A stretch of 64,000 nucleotides of DNA from Sediminibacterium sp. Its GTDB lineage: Bacteria; Bacteroidota; Bacteroidia; Chitinophagales; Chitinophagaceae. How positions within the stretch are numbered: position 1 is the stretch's first letter; every line of letters begins with the position of its first letter. Of this stretch, positions 1 through 9,224 are shown in pieces. The stretch lies in assembly GCF_019264485.1 (NCBI RefSeq), contig NZ_JAHVAA010000014.1, forward strand, positions 620,001 through 684,000. Reading direction: 5' to 3'. Under the pieces are notes generated by a model, which was not told the origin of the DNA, ran no database searches, and saw only the letters and a list, made by a program, of their open reading frames with translations. The position numbers and the translations under genes are program-made.

Positions 1-1
1 T

Positions 2-1300
2 TTACCTCCAAGACTGGTAATGGCGCTGCCAAAAGATTCTGCGGTAAATGTAAAATCAAAAAATATCACACTTACATTCGATGAATTTGTTCAGCTTGAT
101 AATGTGAGTGAAAATATCATCTATTCACCCGTACTCAAAACAATACCCTCCGCCGATTATAAGCTACGCAATGTTACCATCCGTTTCCGCGATTCACTTG
201 AGCCCAATACTACTTATTCCATTGATTTCGGCAATGCCATACAGGATGTAAATGAAAATAATATCGCCAGGAATTTCCGTTATGTTTTTTCAACCGGACC
301 AACCATTGATTATAACAGTTATGCTGGAAAAGTAATGATTGCAGAAACAGGAAAAGTAGACAGTACTTTATGGGTAGTGCTTCACCGCGATTTATCTGAT
401 TCAGCCATTCAAAAACTTCAGCCCCGTTTTTATACCCGGTTGAATGGTAAAGGCGAATTTATATTTAATAATCTTCCTGCCGGTTCTTTTGCTGCATACG
501 TGGTTAATAAGAATAGTTATAATAAGGTATTTGACAGTACCGAATTATTTGCTTTCAGGAATAGTGCCGTAATGATTAATGGAAAGACCACTGGCGATAC
601 ATTGTATGCTTTCACACAATCTCCGAAACCTACAAAATCATCAGGTGATGCAGGCGCTGTTTTACCACCTTCACTACGCGACGACAGACGTTTACGCTAC
701 CTGCCTGTTTTAGACAATGGTCAGCAGGATTTAATGAGCAATCTCCCCTTGTTTTTCAACCGGAAATTATTCGCTGTTGATACCACTAAAATACAGTTAA
801 CCGACACCAATTACAGAGCCGTAAATGGTTATACTATTCAACTTGATACGAGCCGCAAAAAACTAATCATCAATTACCCCTGGAAAGAAAATACTGTCTA
901 TAAACTGGTTCTACAGAAAGAAGCCTTTGCCGATACCAATGCAGTGATGTTGCCAAAATCTGATACACTTACAATTAATTCACGTAAGGAAACAGAATAT
1001 GGAACAATCCGTTTCCGGTTCTTAAACCTTGATACCAGCAGGCATCCTATTATTCAACTGGTAAAAAATGATGAGCTTACCGCTTCATATCCTGTTACAG
1101 TAAATGATTTCACCATCAAACGATTCAAACCCGGAACTTATGATGTGAGAATATTGTACGATACCAATCAGAACGGCAAATGGGATACCGGTCATTTCTC
1201 TACAGGCAAAAAACAACAACCTGAACGCGTTGTAAGTATACCCCGAACACTTACTATCCGTGCCAATTGGGATAACGAAGTTACAATTGCGTTGCAGTAG
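2..1300 (+). CDS. Ig-like domain surface/lipoprotein, 5' end cut by window
   Basis: The frame is open to the left edge (leucine-proline-proline-arginine precede the first visible Met at 20), so the true start and any signal peptide lie outside the window. The first 95 or so visible residues match the pattern of SbsA-type bacterial Ig-like domains (Big_5): a phrase on 'lethal differences' of the type LPKDSAVNVKSKNITLTFDE, then EPNTTYSIDFGNAIQD. A second similar beta domain follows after about residue 230. Near residue 380 is YDTNQNGKWDTG, a loop common at the C-terminus of these Bacteroidota proteins. Probably exported and anchored in the envelope; the specific role is unknown. Confidence 0.8.
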   Translation, partial: LPPRLVMALPKDSAVNVKSKNITLTFDEFVQLDNVSENIIYSPVLKTIPSADYKLRNVTIRFRDSLEPNTTYSIDFGNAIQDVNENNIARNFRYVFSTGPTIDYNSYAGKVMIAETGKVDSTLWVVLHRDLSDSAIQKLQPRFYTRLNGKGEFIFNNLPAGSFAAYVVNKNSYNKVFDSTELFAFRNSAVMINGKTTGDTLYAFTQSPKPTKSSGDAGAVLPPSLRDDRRLRYLPVLDNGQQDLMSNLPLFFNRKLFAVDTTKIQLTDTNYRAVNGYTIQLDTSRKKLIINYPWKENTVYKLVLQKEAFADTNAVMLPKSDTLTINSRKETEYGTIRFRFLNLDTSRHPIIQLVKNDELTASYPVTVNDFTIKRFKPGTYDVRILYDTNQNGKWDTGHFSTGKKQQPERVVSIPRTLTIRANWDNEVTIALQ

Positions 1301-1305
1301 GAGAT

Positions 1306-1430
1306 AAGCTGCAAGCCTCAAGCTACAAGTTCGGGGTAAAAAAATTGAACTCTTTACTATCGCCCATTTTCCATTCACAACTTTACTGGCAGCTTGAGGC
1401 TTGTGGCTTGTCACTTGCCGCTTGAAACTT
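1306..1430. repeat. Word-repeat inverted repeat, family A (caagct/agcttg)
   Basis: The left arm lies around 1306-1330 and the right arm around 1391-1430. Both are made of variants of the word caagct. The best core is 13 bp perfect: 1312-1324 (caagcctcaagct) against 1391-1403, with a 66-nt spacer. The right arm runs into the likely -33 region of the recR promoter. The same words recur at 37381-37464, 38162-38237 and, more weakly, 47027-47130. Confidence 0.75.
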
Positions 1431-1444
1431 ACCCGCAGGGTTGC

Positions 1445-1452
1445 TATCTTTG
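1445..1452 (+). promoter_or_regulatory. Bacteroidota-type promoter of recR
   Basis: TATCTTTG matches the TAnnTTTG -7 consensus. A TTG at 1422-1424 lies 20 nt upstream, in the usual -33 position. Only 4 nt separate the box from the recR ATG at 1457, so the transcript may start at or next to the start codon. Confidence 0.65.
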
Positions 1453-1456
1453 ACCC

Positions 1457-2071
1457 ATGCAGCTTCCATCCTCCTTACTTGAAAATGCAGTGGCACAGTT
1501 TGCCAAATTGCCGGGTATCGGCAAGAAAACAGCTTTGCGACTGGTATTACATTTACTTAAACAGGATGTAAACGATGTTCAGCATTTTGGTGAAACCATT
1601 GCAAGGATGAGGAGAGATATTAAATTCTGCCAGCGATGTCATAATATCAGCGACGGTGATATCTGCTCCATCTGCGCCAACTCCATGCGCAACCAGAAAC
1701 TCATTTGTGTTGTAGAAAATATCAGGGATGTAATTGCCATAGAAAGTACACAACAATTCAATGGTGCCTATCATGTACTCGGCGGTATTATTTCTCCATT
1801 GGATGGTATTGGTCCCGACCAATTGAGTATTGAATCGCTGGTTTCAAGAATAGAAAAAGAAGAAACTGAAGAATTGGTTTTTGCCCTCAATCCAAATATA
1901 CAGGGCGATACCACTATCTATTATATCCAAAAAAAACTGGCTCACTTGTCATGCAGGGTAACAACCATTGCCAGGGGTATTGCCTTTGGTGGCGAACTGG
2001 AATATGCCGATGAAATGACCCTCGCCCGAAGCATTGCCAACCGTCTGCCCGTTCAGCAGTACGTGAAATAA
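1457..2071 (+). CDS. recR: Recombination mediator protein RecR
   Basis: 204 aa, the normal RecR length. It has the N-terminal helix-hairpin-helix segment LPGIGKKTALR (about residues 18-28), a four-cysteine zinc finger (C58, C61, C70, C73) and a Toprim domain from about residue 81 with the HVLGG and ISPLDGIGP signatures. RecR works with RecO (and RecF) to load RecA on SSB-coated single-stranded DNA in gap repair. It appears monocistronic, with its own promoter immediately upstream. The start ATG gives the standard N-terminus. Confidence 0.97.
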   Translation: MQLPSSLLENAVAQFAKLPGIGKKTALRLVLHLLKQDVNDVQHFGETIARMRRDIKFCQRCHNISDGDICSICANSMRNQKLICVVENIRDVIAIESTQQFNGAYHVLGGIISPLDGIGPDQLSIESLVSRIEKEETEELVFALNPNIQGDTTIYYIQKKLAHLSCRVTTIARGIAFGGELEYADEMTLARSIANRLPVQQYVK

Positions 2072-2132
2072 CAGAATTTTAATGCTTAAGCAACCTTTGA
2101 CCAGCGTATCCGTAGTTGTTGGTATCGATGGG

Positions 2133-2158
2133 AATGTTTAAATTGCAGTTTAAACATT
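2133..2158. terminator. Hairpin downstream of recR
   Basis: A perfect 10-bp inverted repeat (aatgtttaaa at 2133-2142, its complement at 2149-2158) with a 6-nt loop lies 61 nt after the recR stop. There is no clear T-run, so termination is only likely. The rest of the gap up to 2245 shows nothing I recognise. Confidence 0.4.
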
Positions 2159-2244
2159 GAATATAGCCGCTATCCTTTTGTACTTTTATAAAGTGCGAAC
2201 AAAACAGAAGGCTGAGGTATTATTCATCCATTAAATAAAATATT

Positions 2245-2844
2245 ATGGAATTTGCGGGTATTGTTGCTGGACTGATTTGCACAGGCATCATTTGGGTAAT
2301 TATATTGATCCTGGCTTTGATACAGCTCTTTAAAAGAACAGATCTTGAACAGAACTCAAAAATAGCCTGGCTCGCATTTCTGGTATTAGTACCATTTGCA
2401 GGTTTATTTGTTTATATCGTGAGTAACTGGAACAAGTCGAAAAATTTGCTATGGATTTCCGTACTTGGACTGGCATTATCGGTAGCATTGACTGTTTATT
2501 TTGTTTACTCACGAGAACATCGTGATGTAGCAGCAGAGAAGGGAATTCAGGTAACAGCCCAGCAATTATTTGAGGCATTTGCAGCAGACGAAGCCAAGGC
2601 CAATACCTTATACCTCGACAAAGCCATTGAGATAACAGGTGAAGTGATTAACGTATCTACAAACCAGGATGGCAATATTGTCGTAGATTTTAAGACGAAT
2701 GATCCTTTTTTTGTGATCAATTGTACATTTAAAACAGATCCCGGTGCTTTAAAAGCGGGTGACAATATAACATTCAAAGGCATTTGTACCGGTTATATAC
2801 CCGATGCCAATGTAGTCATCAACGAAGGAGTATTAGTAAAATAA
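2245..2844 (+). CDS. Membrane protein with C-terminal OB-fold (tRNA_anti-like) domain
   Basis: 199 aa. Three hydrophobic segments (about residues 7-27, 39-59 and 67-87), the first two in the PLDc_N-type arrangement, precede a soluble C-terminal domain (about 100-199). That domain begins TAQQLFEAFAADEAKAN and continues LYLDKAIEITGEVINV, the pattern of the OB-fold 'tRNA_anti-like' family found in Bacteroidota. The role is unknown. It is followed after 15 nt by the YceI gene and then the DUF5777 gene, so all three are probably co-transcribed. Family assignment from memory. Confidence 0.65.
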   Translation: MEFAGIVAGLICTGIIWVIILILALIQLFKRTDLEQNSKIAWLAFLVLVPFAGLFVYIVSNWNKSKNLLWISVLGLALSVALTVYFVYSREHRDVAAEKGIQVTAQQLFEAFAADEAKANTLYLDKAIEITGEVINVSTNQDGNIVVDFKTNDPFFVINCTFKTDPGALKAGDNITFKGICTGYIPDANVVINEGVLVK

Positions 2845-2859
2845 GAAAGGATTATAATT

Positions 2860-3390
2860 ATGAAGCAGATTAAAGTTTTAGCCATTATCGTTACATTTCT
2901 GTTCATTGGGCAGCAGGCAGAGGCACAAAAAATATTCGGCACACGCAATGGAAGAATCACATTCGAATCGCCGACCGATGGTGATGTGAAAGCAGTAAAC
3001 AATGAAGTAACGAGCAGAATAGCCGATAATGGTCAGCTTACTTTTAGCCTGCTGATGAAAGGGTTTAAGTTCAAACTGGCGGAAATGCAGGAGCATTTTA
3101 ACGACCAGTATGCAGAAAGCACCAAATTTCCACGTGCCGATTTTAAAGGAACTATTGCGAACCTGAAAGAGGTGAATTTTTCAAAAGATGGCAGCTATAA
3201 AGTGAGTGTGAAAGGCGATCTTACAATGCATGGCGTAACAAAAAATGTAACCGTAAACGGTATTCTGGAAATCAAAGGAGGTAAGCCTGCTGCGCGTGGT
3301 TCCTTTGTTATTAATCTAAAAGATTTTAAGATCGATGCCTCATCTGTAACAGAAAAAGTAGATGTTGAGGTAAGCTGCCAATACCAGTAA
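2860..3390 (+). CDS. YceI family periplasmic lipid-binding-like protein
   Basis: 176 aa with a signal peptide ending near residue 22 (QQAEAQ). The mature part carries YceI features: an N-terminal FESPTDGDVKAVNNE segment, FPRADFKGTI near the middle and the conserved GDLTMHGVTKNVTV block. YceI proteins are beta-barrel lipocalin-like folds that bind isoprenoid or amphiphilic ligands in the periplasm; the ligand here is unknown. It sits between the OB-fold protein (15 nt) and the DUF5777 protein (26 nt) in a likely operon. Confidence 0.9.
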   Translation: MKQIKVLAIIVTFLFIGQQAEAQKIFGTRNGRITFESPTDGDVKAVNNEVTSRIADNGQLTFSLLMKGFKFKLAEMQEHFNDQYAESTKFPRADFKGTIANLKEVNFSKDGSYKVSVKGDLTMHGVTKNVTVNGILEIKGGKPAARGSFVINLKDFKIDASSVTEKVDVEVSCQYQ

Positions 3391-3416
3391 TCATTTTATC
3401 AATATAAACCACCTGT

Positions 3417-4325
3417 ATGAAGACCCTGTTACAAAGGTCACTGGCTATTTTATGCCTGACCTGTACTACCCTATTTTCTGATGCACAGCAAGTAGACCTG
3501 TTTAAATTACAGGACAGTGCCAGTGCCGCAGAAGATAAAAACAAATCTGAACGTACACTTAACACTTTTTATTCTACCAGACTCGTTACTACACAAACAG
3601 TAGAAATTACGGGTAAAGGGAGTATGGACTTCCGTATCAACCACCGCTTTTCACCACTGAACCAGGGATTTTATAACCTGTTCGGGTTAGATTTTGTGGC
3701 TGCCCGTATTGGTTTCGATTTTGGTTTGTCGGATAACCTGATGGTTGGAATTGGCAGAACCGGTACCAACAAAGAAGGTGATGCTTTTTTAAAATACCGT
3801 GTATTGCGTCAGCAGACCGGTGAAAAAAATGTACCTGTAAGTATTTCACTATTGGGAGCCCTGGCTTATCGTGGTATTCGTTATGCTGATCCTACGCTGA
3901 ATGTAAAAACAAAAGACAGGATGTATTACACCGCTCAGGTAATGATTGCCCGTAAATTCAATGAAAATACTTCGTTACAGGTATCTCCAACCTATACGCG
4001 TTATAACAGAAAACTGTTTTTAACAGGGGGTTCGCAGGACCTGTTTTCAATTGGGTTTCTGGCCAGACAGAAAGTAAGCAAAAAAGTAAGTATCAACGCC
4101 GAATATTTTGTGCAGACACAACGTTTTGATGGTACTTATAACCCGTTGTCAATTGGAGTAGATATACAAACCGGCGGGCACGTATTTCAGCTTCATTTCA
4201 CCAATTCAATTGGCATGAATGAACATACTTTTATTCATGAAACATTTGGTTCATGGGGTAAGGGCGATATCAGGTGGGGTTTTAACATCTCCCGCATCTT
4301 CAATATTGGCAGGAAAAAGAAATAA
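3417..4325 (+). CDS. DUF5777 family beta-barrel protein
   Basis: 302 aa. An N-terminal signal peptide (cleavage after FSDAQ, about residue 23) is followed by alternating beta strands ending in aromatic residues. The segments TRLVTTQTVE, DFRINHRFSPLNQGFYNLFGLD and LSDNLMVGIGRTG are typical of DUF5777 proteins, predicted outer-membrane barrels in Bacteroidota often found beside YceI or cytochrome genes. It is the last gene of the 2245-4325 run and is followed by a strong terminator. Function unknown. Confidence 0.85.
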   Translation: MKTLLQRSLAILCLTCTTLFSDAQQVDLFKLQDSASAAEDKNKSERTLNTFYSTRLVTTQTVEITGKGSMDFRINHRFSPLNQGFYNLFGLDFVAARIGFDFGLSDNLMVGIGRTGTNKEGDAFLKYRVLRQQTGEKNVPVSISLLGALAYRGIRYADPTLNVKTKDRMYYTAQVMIARKFNENTSLQVSPTYTRYNRKLFLTGGSQDLFSIGFLARQKVSKKVSINAEYFVQTQRFDGTYNPLSIGVDIQTGGHVFQLHFTNSIGMNEHTFIHETFGSWGKGDIRWGFNISRIFNIGRKKK

Positions 4326-4340
4326 GGATACCTGATATAT

Positions 4341-4381
4341 CAATAAAAAACCCCGGCAGGTATCGCCGGGGTTTTTTATTG
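4341..4381 (+). terminator. Strong intrinsic terminator after the DUF5777 gene
   Basis: A 17-bp perfect inverted repeat (4341-4357 against 4365-4381) with a 7-nt loop has a GC core ccccggc/gccgggg followed by six T. The stem starts with a matching A-run, so it could also work on the minus strand. It separates the YceI/DUF5777 operon from the metH promoter. Confidence 0.93.
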
Positions 4382-4390
4382 ATTTTTATC

Positions 4391-4398
4391 TATCTTTG
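4391..4398 (+). promoter_or_regulatory. Bacteroidota-type promoter of the split metH operon
   Basis: TATCTTTG matches TAnnTTTG. It lies directly after the preceding terminator and 164 nt before the first start codon, which implies a 5' leader of about 160 nt. Confidence 0.6.
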
Positions 4399-4401
4399 TG
4401 G

Positions 4402-4562
4402 CCTACACAGGCGGATTTGTTTATTGTTCGGCCTGTAATCCTGCCCAAAGCGGGACAAATCGAACTAATAAACGTACAGGAAAGCACCCTCGAATTTTCT
4501 CACTACGTTTTATTGGTTCGGCAAAGTTCATGCAATATTTGTTGCCTTAAAAGAAGCGTATT
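4402..4562 (+). promoter_or_regulatory. Structured 5' leader of metH, possible regulatory RNA
   Basis: The untranslated leader has several complementary segments: acaggc 4407-4412 with gcctgt 4431-4436 (loop of 18 nt); gatttgt 4414-4420 inside that loop with acaaatc 4455-4461 further down; gtttattgttcg 4419-4430 with 4461-4473 (one bulge) as an alternative; and ggcaa 4520-4524 with ttgcc 4542-4546 close to the start codon. Loop-to-downstream pairing would make a pseudoknot. It does not match the cobalamin, SAM-II or SAH riboswitch cores as I know them. Regulation by RNA is an inference. Confidence 0.4.
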
Positions 4563-5579
4563 ATGAGCATTCGGAAAGATTTAGAAAAAAGGATTCTTGT
4601 TATAGACGGCGCCATGGGTACCATGATACAGCGTCATAAACTTACAGAAGAAGATTACCGTGGTAAGCGGTTTAAAGACTGGCACTGCGATGTAAAAGGC
4701 AATAATGACCTTTTATGCATTACACAACCCGAAATCATAAAAGGTATTCATAAACAATACCTGGCTGCCGGTGCCGATATTATTGAAACCAATACTTTCA
4801 GCAGTACCACTATTGCCATGGCTGATTACGATATGCAGACGTTGGCATACGAATTAAATGTAGCTGCTGCTAAATGTGCCAAAGATGCCGTTACAGAATT
4901 TATGGCTGAAAATCCGGGTACCACGCCGAAATATGTGGCAGGCGCTATTGGTCCGCTCAATAAAACACTTAGTCTTTCTCCCGATGTAAACAACCCGGGC
5001 TTCAGGGCCGTTACTTTTGATGAAGTAGTTACAGCATATAAAGAACAGATCAAGGGTTTGATAGATGGTGGTGTTGATATTTTATTGATCGAAACCATTT
5101 TTGATACCCTCAATGCCAAGGGAGCCATTTTTGCTGCCAAACAGTTTTTCAGGGAAACAGGTACTCCCGAATTACCTATCATGATCAGTGGTACCATTAC
5201 CGATGCATCGGGCAGAACACTCAGTGGACAAACCCTCGAAGCATTTTATACCTCAGTCATGCATGCAGAACCCTTAAGTATAGGATTGAATTGTGCTTTG
5301 GGAGCTGCAGAAATGCGTGCACATATTGAGGAGCTGAGTCAGATTGCATCCTGTTACACCTCTGCATACCCCAATGCCGGGTTACCTAATGCCATGGGTG
5401 AATATGATGAAGCACCACATGAAACAGCTCATTTTATTGAAGAATGGGCCAATCAGGGTTTTGTAAATATTGTAGGCGGCTGTTGCGGAACAACACCCGA
5501 CCATATTAAACATATTGCCGATCACGTTAAAACAATTACACCAAGAGTACTTCCCGTTGTGGAAACATCTTTGGCTTAA
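4563..5579 (+). CDS. metH: Homocysteine S-methyltransferase subunit of split methionine synthase
   Basis: 338 aa, equal to the first module of cobalamin-dependent MetH. It begins with [13 protein letters not shown] and ends with the zinc-site motif GGCCGTTP. The three zinc-binding cysteines are C244 (in GLNCALG), C307 and C308. It accepts the methyl group from methylcobalamin onto homocysteine, but the pterin, cobalamin and activation modules are on a separate polypeptide encoded 14 nt downstream. No frameshift is evident: this ORF ends cleanly and the next begins with its own start. Split MetH is seen in other Bacteroidota, as far as I know. Confidence 0.93.
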   Translation: MSIRKDLEKRILVIDGAMGTMIQRHKLTEEDYRGKRFKDWHCDVKGNNDLLCITQPEIIKGIHKQYLAAGADIIETNTFSSTTIAMADYDMQTLAYELNVAAAKCAKDAVTEFMAENPGTTPKYVAGAIGPLNKTLSLSPDVNNPGFRAVTFDEVVTAYKEQIKGLIDGGVDILLIETIFDTLNAKGAIFAAKQFFRETGTPELPIMISGTITDASGRTLSGQTLEAFYTSVMHAEPLSIGLNCALGAAEMRAHIEELSQIASCYTSAYPNAGLPNAMGEYDEAPHETAHFIEEWANQGFVNIVGGCCGTTPDHIKHIADHVKTITPRVLPVVETSLA

Positions 5580-5593
5580 TTCAAGACTTATAC

Positions 5594-8311
5594 ATGAGTG
5601 ATACCATTACTATAAAGCCTTATCTCAGGTTATCCGGATTAGAGCCTCTTGTTGTTCGTCCAGAGACAAATTTTGTAAATGTTGGTGAACGTACCAATGT
5701 AACAGGTTCTAAAAAATTTGCACGACTTATTCGTGAGAATAAATACGAAGAAGCATTATCCGTTGCACGTCAACAGGTAGAGAGCGGTGCACAGGTATTA
5801 GATGTAAACATGGATGATGCCCTCCTTGATGGTGTGAAAGCCATGACCACTTTCTTAAACCTGCTGCAAAGTGAGCCAGATATTGCCCGGATTCCCATCA
5901 TGATCGACAGTTCAAAATTCGAGATCATTGAAGCAGGATTAAAATGTGTACAGGGTAAATGTATCGTGAACTCTATCTCCATGAAAGAAGGGGAAGAGAA
6001 ATTTATTGAGCAGGCTTTTATATGCAAGGCCTATGGCGCTGCAGTAATTGTAATGGCTTTTGATGAAGTGGGGCAAGCCGATACCAAAGACAGGAAGATT
6101 GAAATTTGTCACCGCGCCTATAAAATCCTAACCGAGAAAGTGGGTTTTCCTCCACAGGATATCATTTTCGATCCCAATATTTTTGCTGTTGCTACAGGTA
6201 TTGAAGAGCACAATAACTATGCAGTAGATTTTATTGAAGCTACCAGAGAGATTAAAAGATTGATGCCGTTAACCAAAGTAAGTGGTGGCGTATCGAACGT
6301 GTCTTTCTCTTTCCGTGGTAATGATCATGTAAGAGAAGCGATTCACTCGGTATTCCTGTTCTATGCTATTAAAGCTGGTATGGATATGGGTATCGTAAAT
6401 GCAGGTCAGTTAGTGGTGTATGATGAAATTGAGCCAACGCTGCGCCAGCTTTGTGAAGATGTATTACTCAATAAAAACAATGATAACAATGAAGCAACTG
6501 AAAAACTGATTGTTTTTGCAGAAACCGTAAAAGCAAAAGGTAAAGTAGAAGTAAAAGATGAAGCCTGGCGAAATGAACCGGTTGAAAAAAGGCTCTCTCA
6601 TTCATTGATCAATGGTATTACAGATTATATAGAAGCCGATACGGAAGAAGCCCGTTTAAAATATCCTCAGCCACTCGATGTAATTGAAGGCCCCTTAATG
6701 GATGGCATGAATATCGTGGGTGATTTATTTGGTGCAGGTAAAATGTTTCTTCCGCAGGTAGTAAAAAGTGCACGTGTGATGAAAAAAAGTGTGGCTGTAC
6801 TCACACCATTTATTGAGGCTGAAAAAGAAGAAAGGAAGAAAGCCCACCTGGCAGCCGGCACTACTAATACTGAAGCAGCTGGTGCAGCTAAGATTCTTTT
6901 AGCCACCGTTAAAGGAGATGTGCATGATATTGGAAAAAACATTGTTGGCGTAGTATTGGGTTGTAATGGTTATGATATTGTTGACCTGGGTGTAATGGTG
7001 CCCGCCGATAAAATCTTAGACGCCGCTCAAAGAGAAAATGCTGATATTATTGGTCTGAGCGGACTCATTACCCCTTCACTTGATGAAATGGTACATATTG
7101 CCAAAGAAATGAAGCGGAGAAATATGACCCAGCCCTTACTCATAGGTGGTGCCACAACTTCACGTATGCACACCGCAGTAAAGATTGCACCCGAGTACCA
7201 GCATGGCGTAGTACATGTACTCGATGCTTCGCGGAGTGTTACGGTGGCGGGCTCATTGCTGAGCAAAGAACAAAAAACTCCCTTTTTACAAACTGTAACT
7301 GATGAATATGTAAAGCTGAAAGAAGGATTTGATAACAAAAAAAGTATCAAACAATATCTTTCTTACCAGGAATCATTACAACACAAAGCGAATATTGACT
7401 GGGCAAATTTCAATGCCACAAATCCACAATTTACCGGTACTAAAGTATTTGCTGATGTTGACCTGAATGAACTCAGACCATTCATCGACTGGAAACCATT
7501 TTTTATTGCCTGGGAAATGCATGGTAATTTTCCTGAAATACTCAGCGATACTATTGTTGGAAAAGAAGCCACCAAATTGTATAACGATGCTAATGCATTA
7601 CTGGACAAAATCATTACAGAAAAATGGCTCACCGCTAAAGGAACCATTGGTTTCTGGGAAGCTGCCAGCAAAGATGATGATGTAACGGTTAGTCACGAAG
7701 GCTCAACTACCACTTTATCATTCCTGCGTCAACAGATAAAAAAAGCACCTGGTCAACCAAACTTATCACTGGCCGATTTTATCGCACCACAAGCAAATGG
7801 TAAAAAAGATTTTATAGGTGCTTTCGCTGTAACCATACATGGTATCGATACGCATATTAAAAACTTTGAAGCAGGTCATGATGATTATAATAAAATCATG
7901 TTACAGGCATTGGCCGACCGTTTAGCAGAAGCTTTTGCTGAATACCTGCACCTGAAAACAAGAAAAGAATACTGGGGTTATGATCAAAGTGAAAGCCTGA
8001 GTAATGAAGAGCTGATCAAAGAAAAATATACTGGTATTCGTCCGGCACCTGGTTATCCTGCCTGTCCCGATCATACAGAAAAATATAAACTCTTTGCACT
8101 CTTACAAGCTACAGAAACCATTGGTATTGAGTTAACAGAAAGCCTGGCTATGTATCCTGCTTCCTCTGTGTGTGGTTGGTATTTCTCACATCCGCAAAGC
8201 CAATACTACGGTGTAGGAAAAATTCAGCGTGATCAGTTGGAGGATTATGCTAAAAGAAAAAACATGCCCCTTGCAGAAGCCGAAAGATGGCTGAGTCCGG
8301 TGTTAGAGTAA
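5594..8311 (+). CDS. metH: Methionine synthase, pterin/cobalamin/activation modules
   Basis: 905 aa. Domain order: methyltetrahydrofolate (pterin)-binding domain about 20-290 ([16 protein letters not shown]), cobalamin cap about 310-400, cobalamin-binding Rossmann domain with the base-off motif DVHDIG (D442, H444, G447), then the SAM-dependent reactivation domain about 600-890 with [12 protein letters not shown]. It transfers methyl from 5-methyl-THF to cobalamin and, with the upstream subunit, to homocysteine. The protein lacks only the homocysteine module, which is the preceding gene. Co-transcribed with it; the junction to the next gene is a convergent palindrome. Confidence 0.96.
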   Translation: MSDTITIKPYLRLSGLEPLVVRPETNFVNVGERTNVTGSKKFARLIRENKYEEALSVARQQVESGAQVLDVNMDDALLDGVKAMTTFLNLLQSEPDIARIPIMIDSSKFEIIEAGLKCVQGKCIVNSISMKEGEEKFIEQAFICKAYGAAVIVMAFDEVGQADTKDRKIEICHRAYKILTEKVGFPPQDIIFDPNIFAVATGIEEHNNYAVDFIEATREIKRLMPLTKVSGGVSNVSFSFRGNDHVREAIHSVFLFYAIKAGMDMGIVNAGQLVVYDEIEPTLRQLCEDVLLNKNNDNNEATEKLIVFAETVKAKGKVEVKDEAWRNEPVEKRLSHSLINGITDYIEADTEEARLKYPQPLDVIEGPLMDGMNIVGDLFGAGKMFLPQVVKSARVMKKSVAVLTPFIEAEKEERKKAHLAAGTTNTEAAGAAKILLATVKGDVHDIGKNIVGVVLGCNGYDIVDLGVMVPADKILDAAQRENADIIGLSGLITPSLDEMVHIAKEMKRRNMTQPLLIGGATTSRMHTAVKIAPEYQHGVVHVLDASRSVTVAGSLLSKEQKTPFLQTVTDEYVKLKEGFDNKKSIKQYLSYQESLQHKANIDWANFNATNPQFTGTKVFADVDLNELRPFIDWKPFFIAWEMHGNFPEILSDTIVGKEATKLYNDANALLDKIITEKWLTAKGTIGFWEAASKDDDVTVSHEGSTTTLSFLRQQIKKAPGQPNLSLADFIAPQANGKKDFIGAFAVTIHGIDTHIKNFEAGHDDYNKIMLQALADRLAEAFAEYLHLKTRKEYWGYDQSESLSNEELIKEKYTGIRPAPGYPACPDHTEKYKLFALLQATETIGIELTESLAMYPASSVCGWYFSHPQSQYYGVGKIQRDQLEDYAKRKNMPLAEAERWLSPVLE

Positions 8312-8320
8312 GCAACAGAT

Positions 8321-8403
8321 GAACAGAAAAATGTCGAATATCGAATATAGAAGTGGGGTTATTTAAACTACTTTGAAGTTCGATATTCGACATTTTTCTG
8401 TTC
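8321..8403. repeat. 25-bp perfect inverted repeat, family C, convergent junction
   Basis: 8321-8345 (gaacagaaaaatgtcgaata followed by tcgaa) pairs perfectly with 8379-8403, spacer 33 nt. It lies between the convergent metH and LOG genes and probably terminates both. The arm resembles those at 26642-26702 and 38877-38937. Confidence 0.9.
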
Positions 8404-8412
8404 CTTATTCCT

Positions 8413-9144
8413 CTATCTTTTTTCAAACAACCACCACAACCTCCTCCTAGGTTTTACTGTATAATTCCTGCGAACATAGGTTTGTATATAATCCATGGCC
8501 TCCTCTATATCGTCGGTGAGGAAGATCAGTTTTTTATCTTCCGGTGAAATAGTGCCATGTTGTGCCATTTCATCGATACTGTTTAGTAAAGGCTGGAAAT
8601 AATCCTTCCCATACAATACAATCGGGAAATCGTTAATTACTTTAGTTTGAGCGAGGGTGAGTGTCTCAAAAAATTCATCCATGGTACCAAAACCACCTGG
8701 CATAATTACAAAAGCGTAAGAATATTTTACGAGCAACACTTTCCTGATAAAGAAATAGTCAAATGTGATCCATTTATGCATATATGGATTCGGATATTGC
8801 TCAAAAGGCAGTTTAATATTACACCCTACTGATTGTCCGCCATTTTCAAAAGCACCCTTGTTAGCAGCTTCCATAATACCCGGTCCGCCACCTGTCATGG
8901 TAGTAAACCCAAGGGCAGCAATGCGTTTTCCAAATTCTACGGCTGCCTGGTAATAAGGATGCTCTTCCTTGAACCTTGCCGAGCCAAATACCGTGATACA
9001 GGGTCCTACAAAATGCAGGGTTCTGAATCCTTTTATAAACTGTCTGAAAATTTGCCAGGCAAAACCCAATTCATTGATCCTGGGTTTGGGTCCGTCCAAA
9101 TACACCGATTCCTGCGCCGGAATGAATCTTTCTGTTTTCTTCAT
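8413..9144 (-). CDS. LOG family protein (TIGR00730 Rossmann fold)
   Basis: 243 aa from the chosen start MKKTERFIPAQ at 9144; an upstream in-frame ATG at 9207 would add 21 residues unlike the family. It carries the two LOG signatures GGGPGIMEAANKGAFE and PGGFGTMDEFFE. LOG proteins are nucleotide-monophosphate phosphoribohydrolases that release cytokinin-like bases; many bacterial members were long misnamed lysine decarboxylases. The natural substrate here is not known. Divergent from the secreted unknown at 9225 and convergent with metH. Confidence 0.9.
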   Translation of the reverse strand: MKKTERFIPAQESVYLDGPKPRINELGFAWQIFRQFIKGFRTLHFVGPCITVFGSARFKEEHPYYQAAVEFGKRIAALGFTTMTGGGPGIMEAANKGAFENGGQSVGCNIKLPFEQYPNPYMHKWITFDYFFIRKVLLVKYSYAFVIMPGGFGTMDEFFETLTLAQTKVINDFPIVLYGKDYFQPLLNSIDEMAQHGTISPEDKKLIFLTDDIEEAMDYIQTYVRRNYTVKPRRRLWWLFEKR

Positions 9145-9224
9145 TTCTGTCTTATATTGATAAAAATTCAAATTAGCACAAAATTTGCTGTCATACTGGG
9201 TAGCCAACCATAGTTAACCGTTTT

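Noticed and set aside
4402-4562. Known riboswitch (cobalamin, SAM or SAH)
   Set aside because: The conserved cores of these classes as I remember them are not visible; I only report complementarity.
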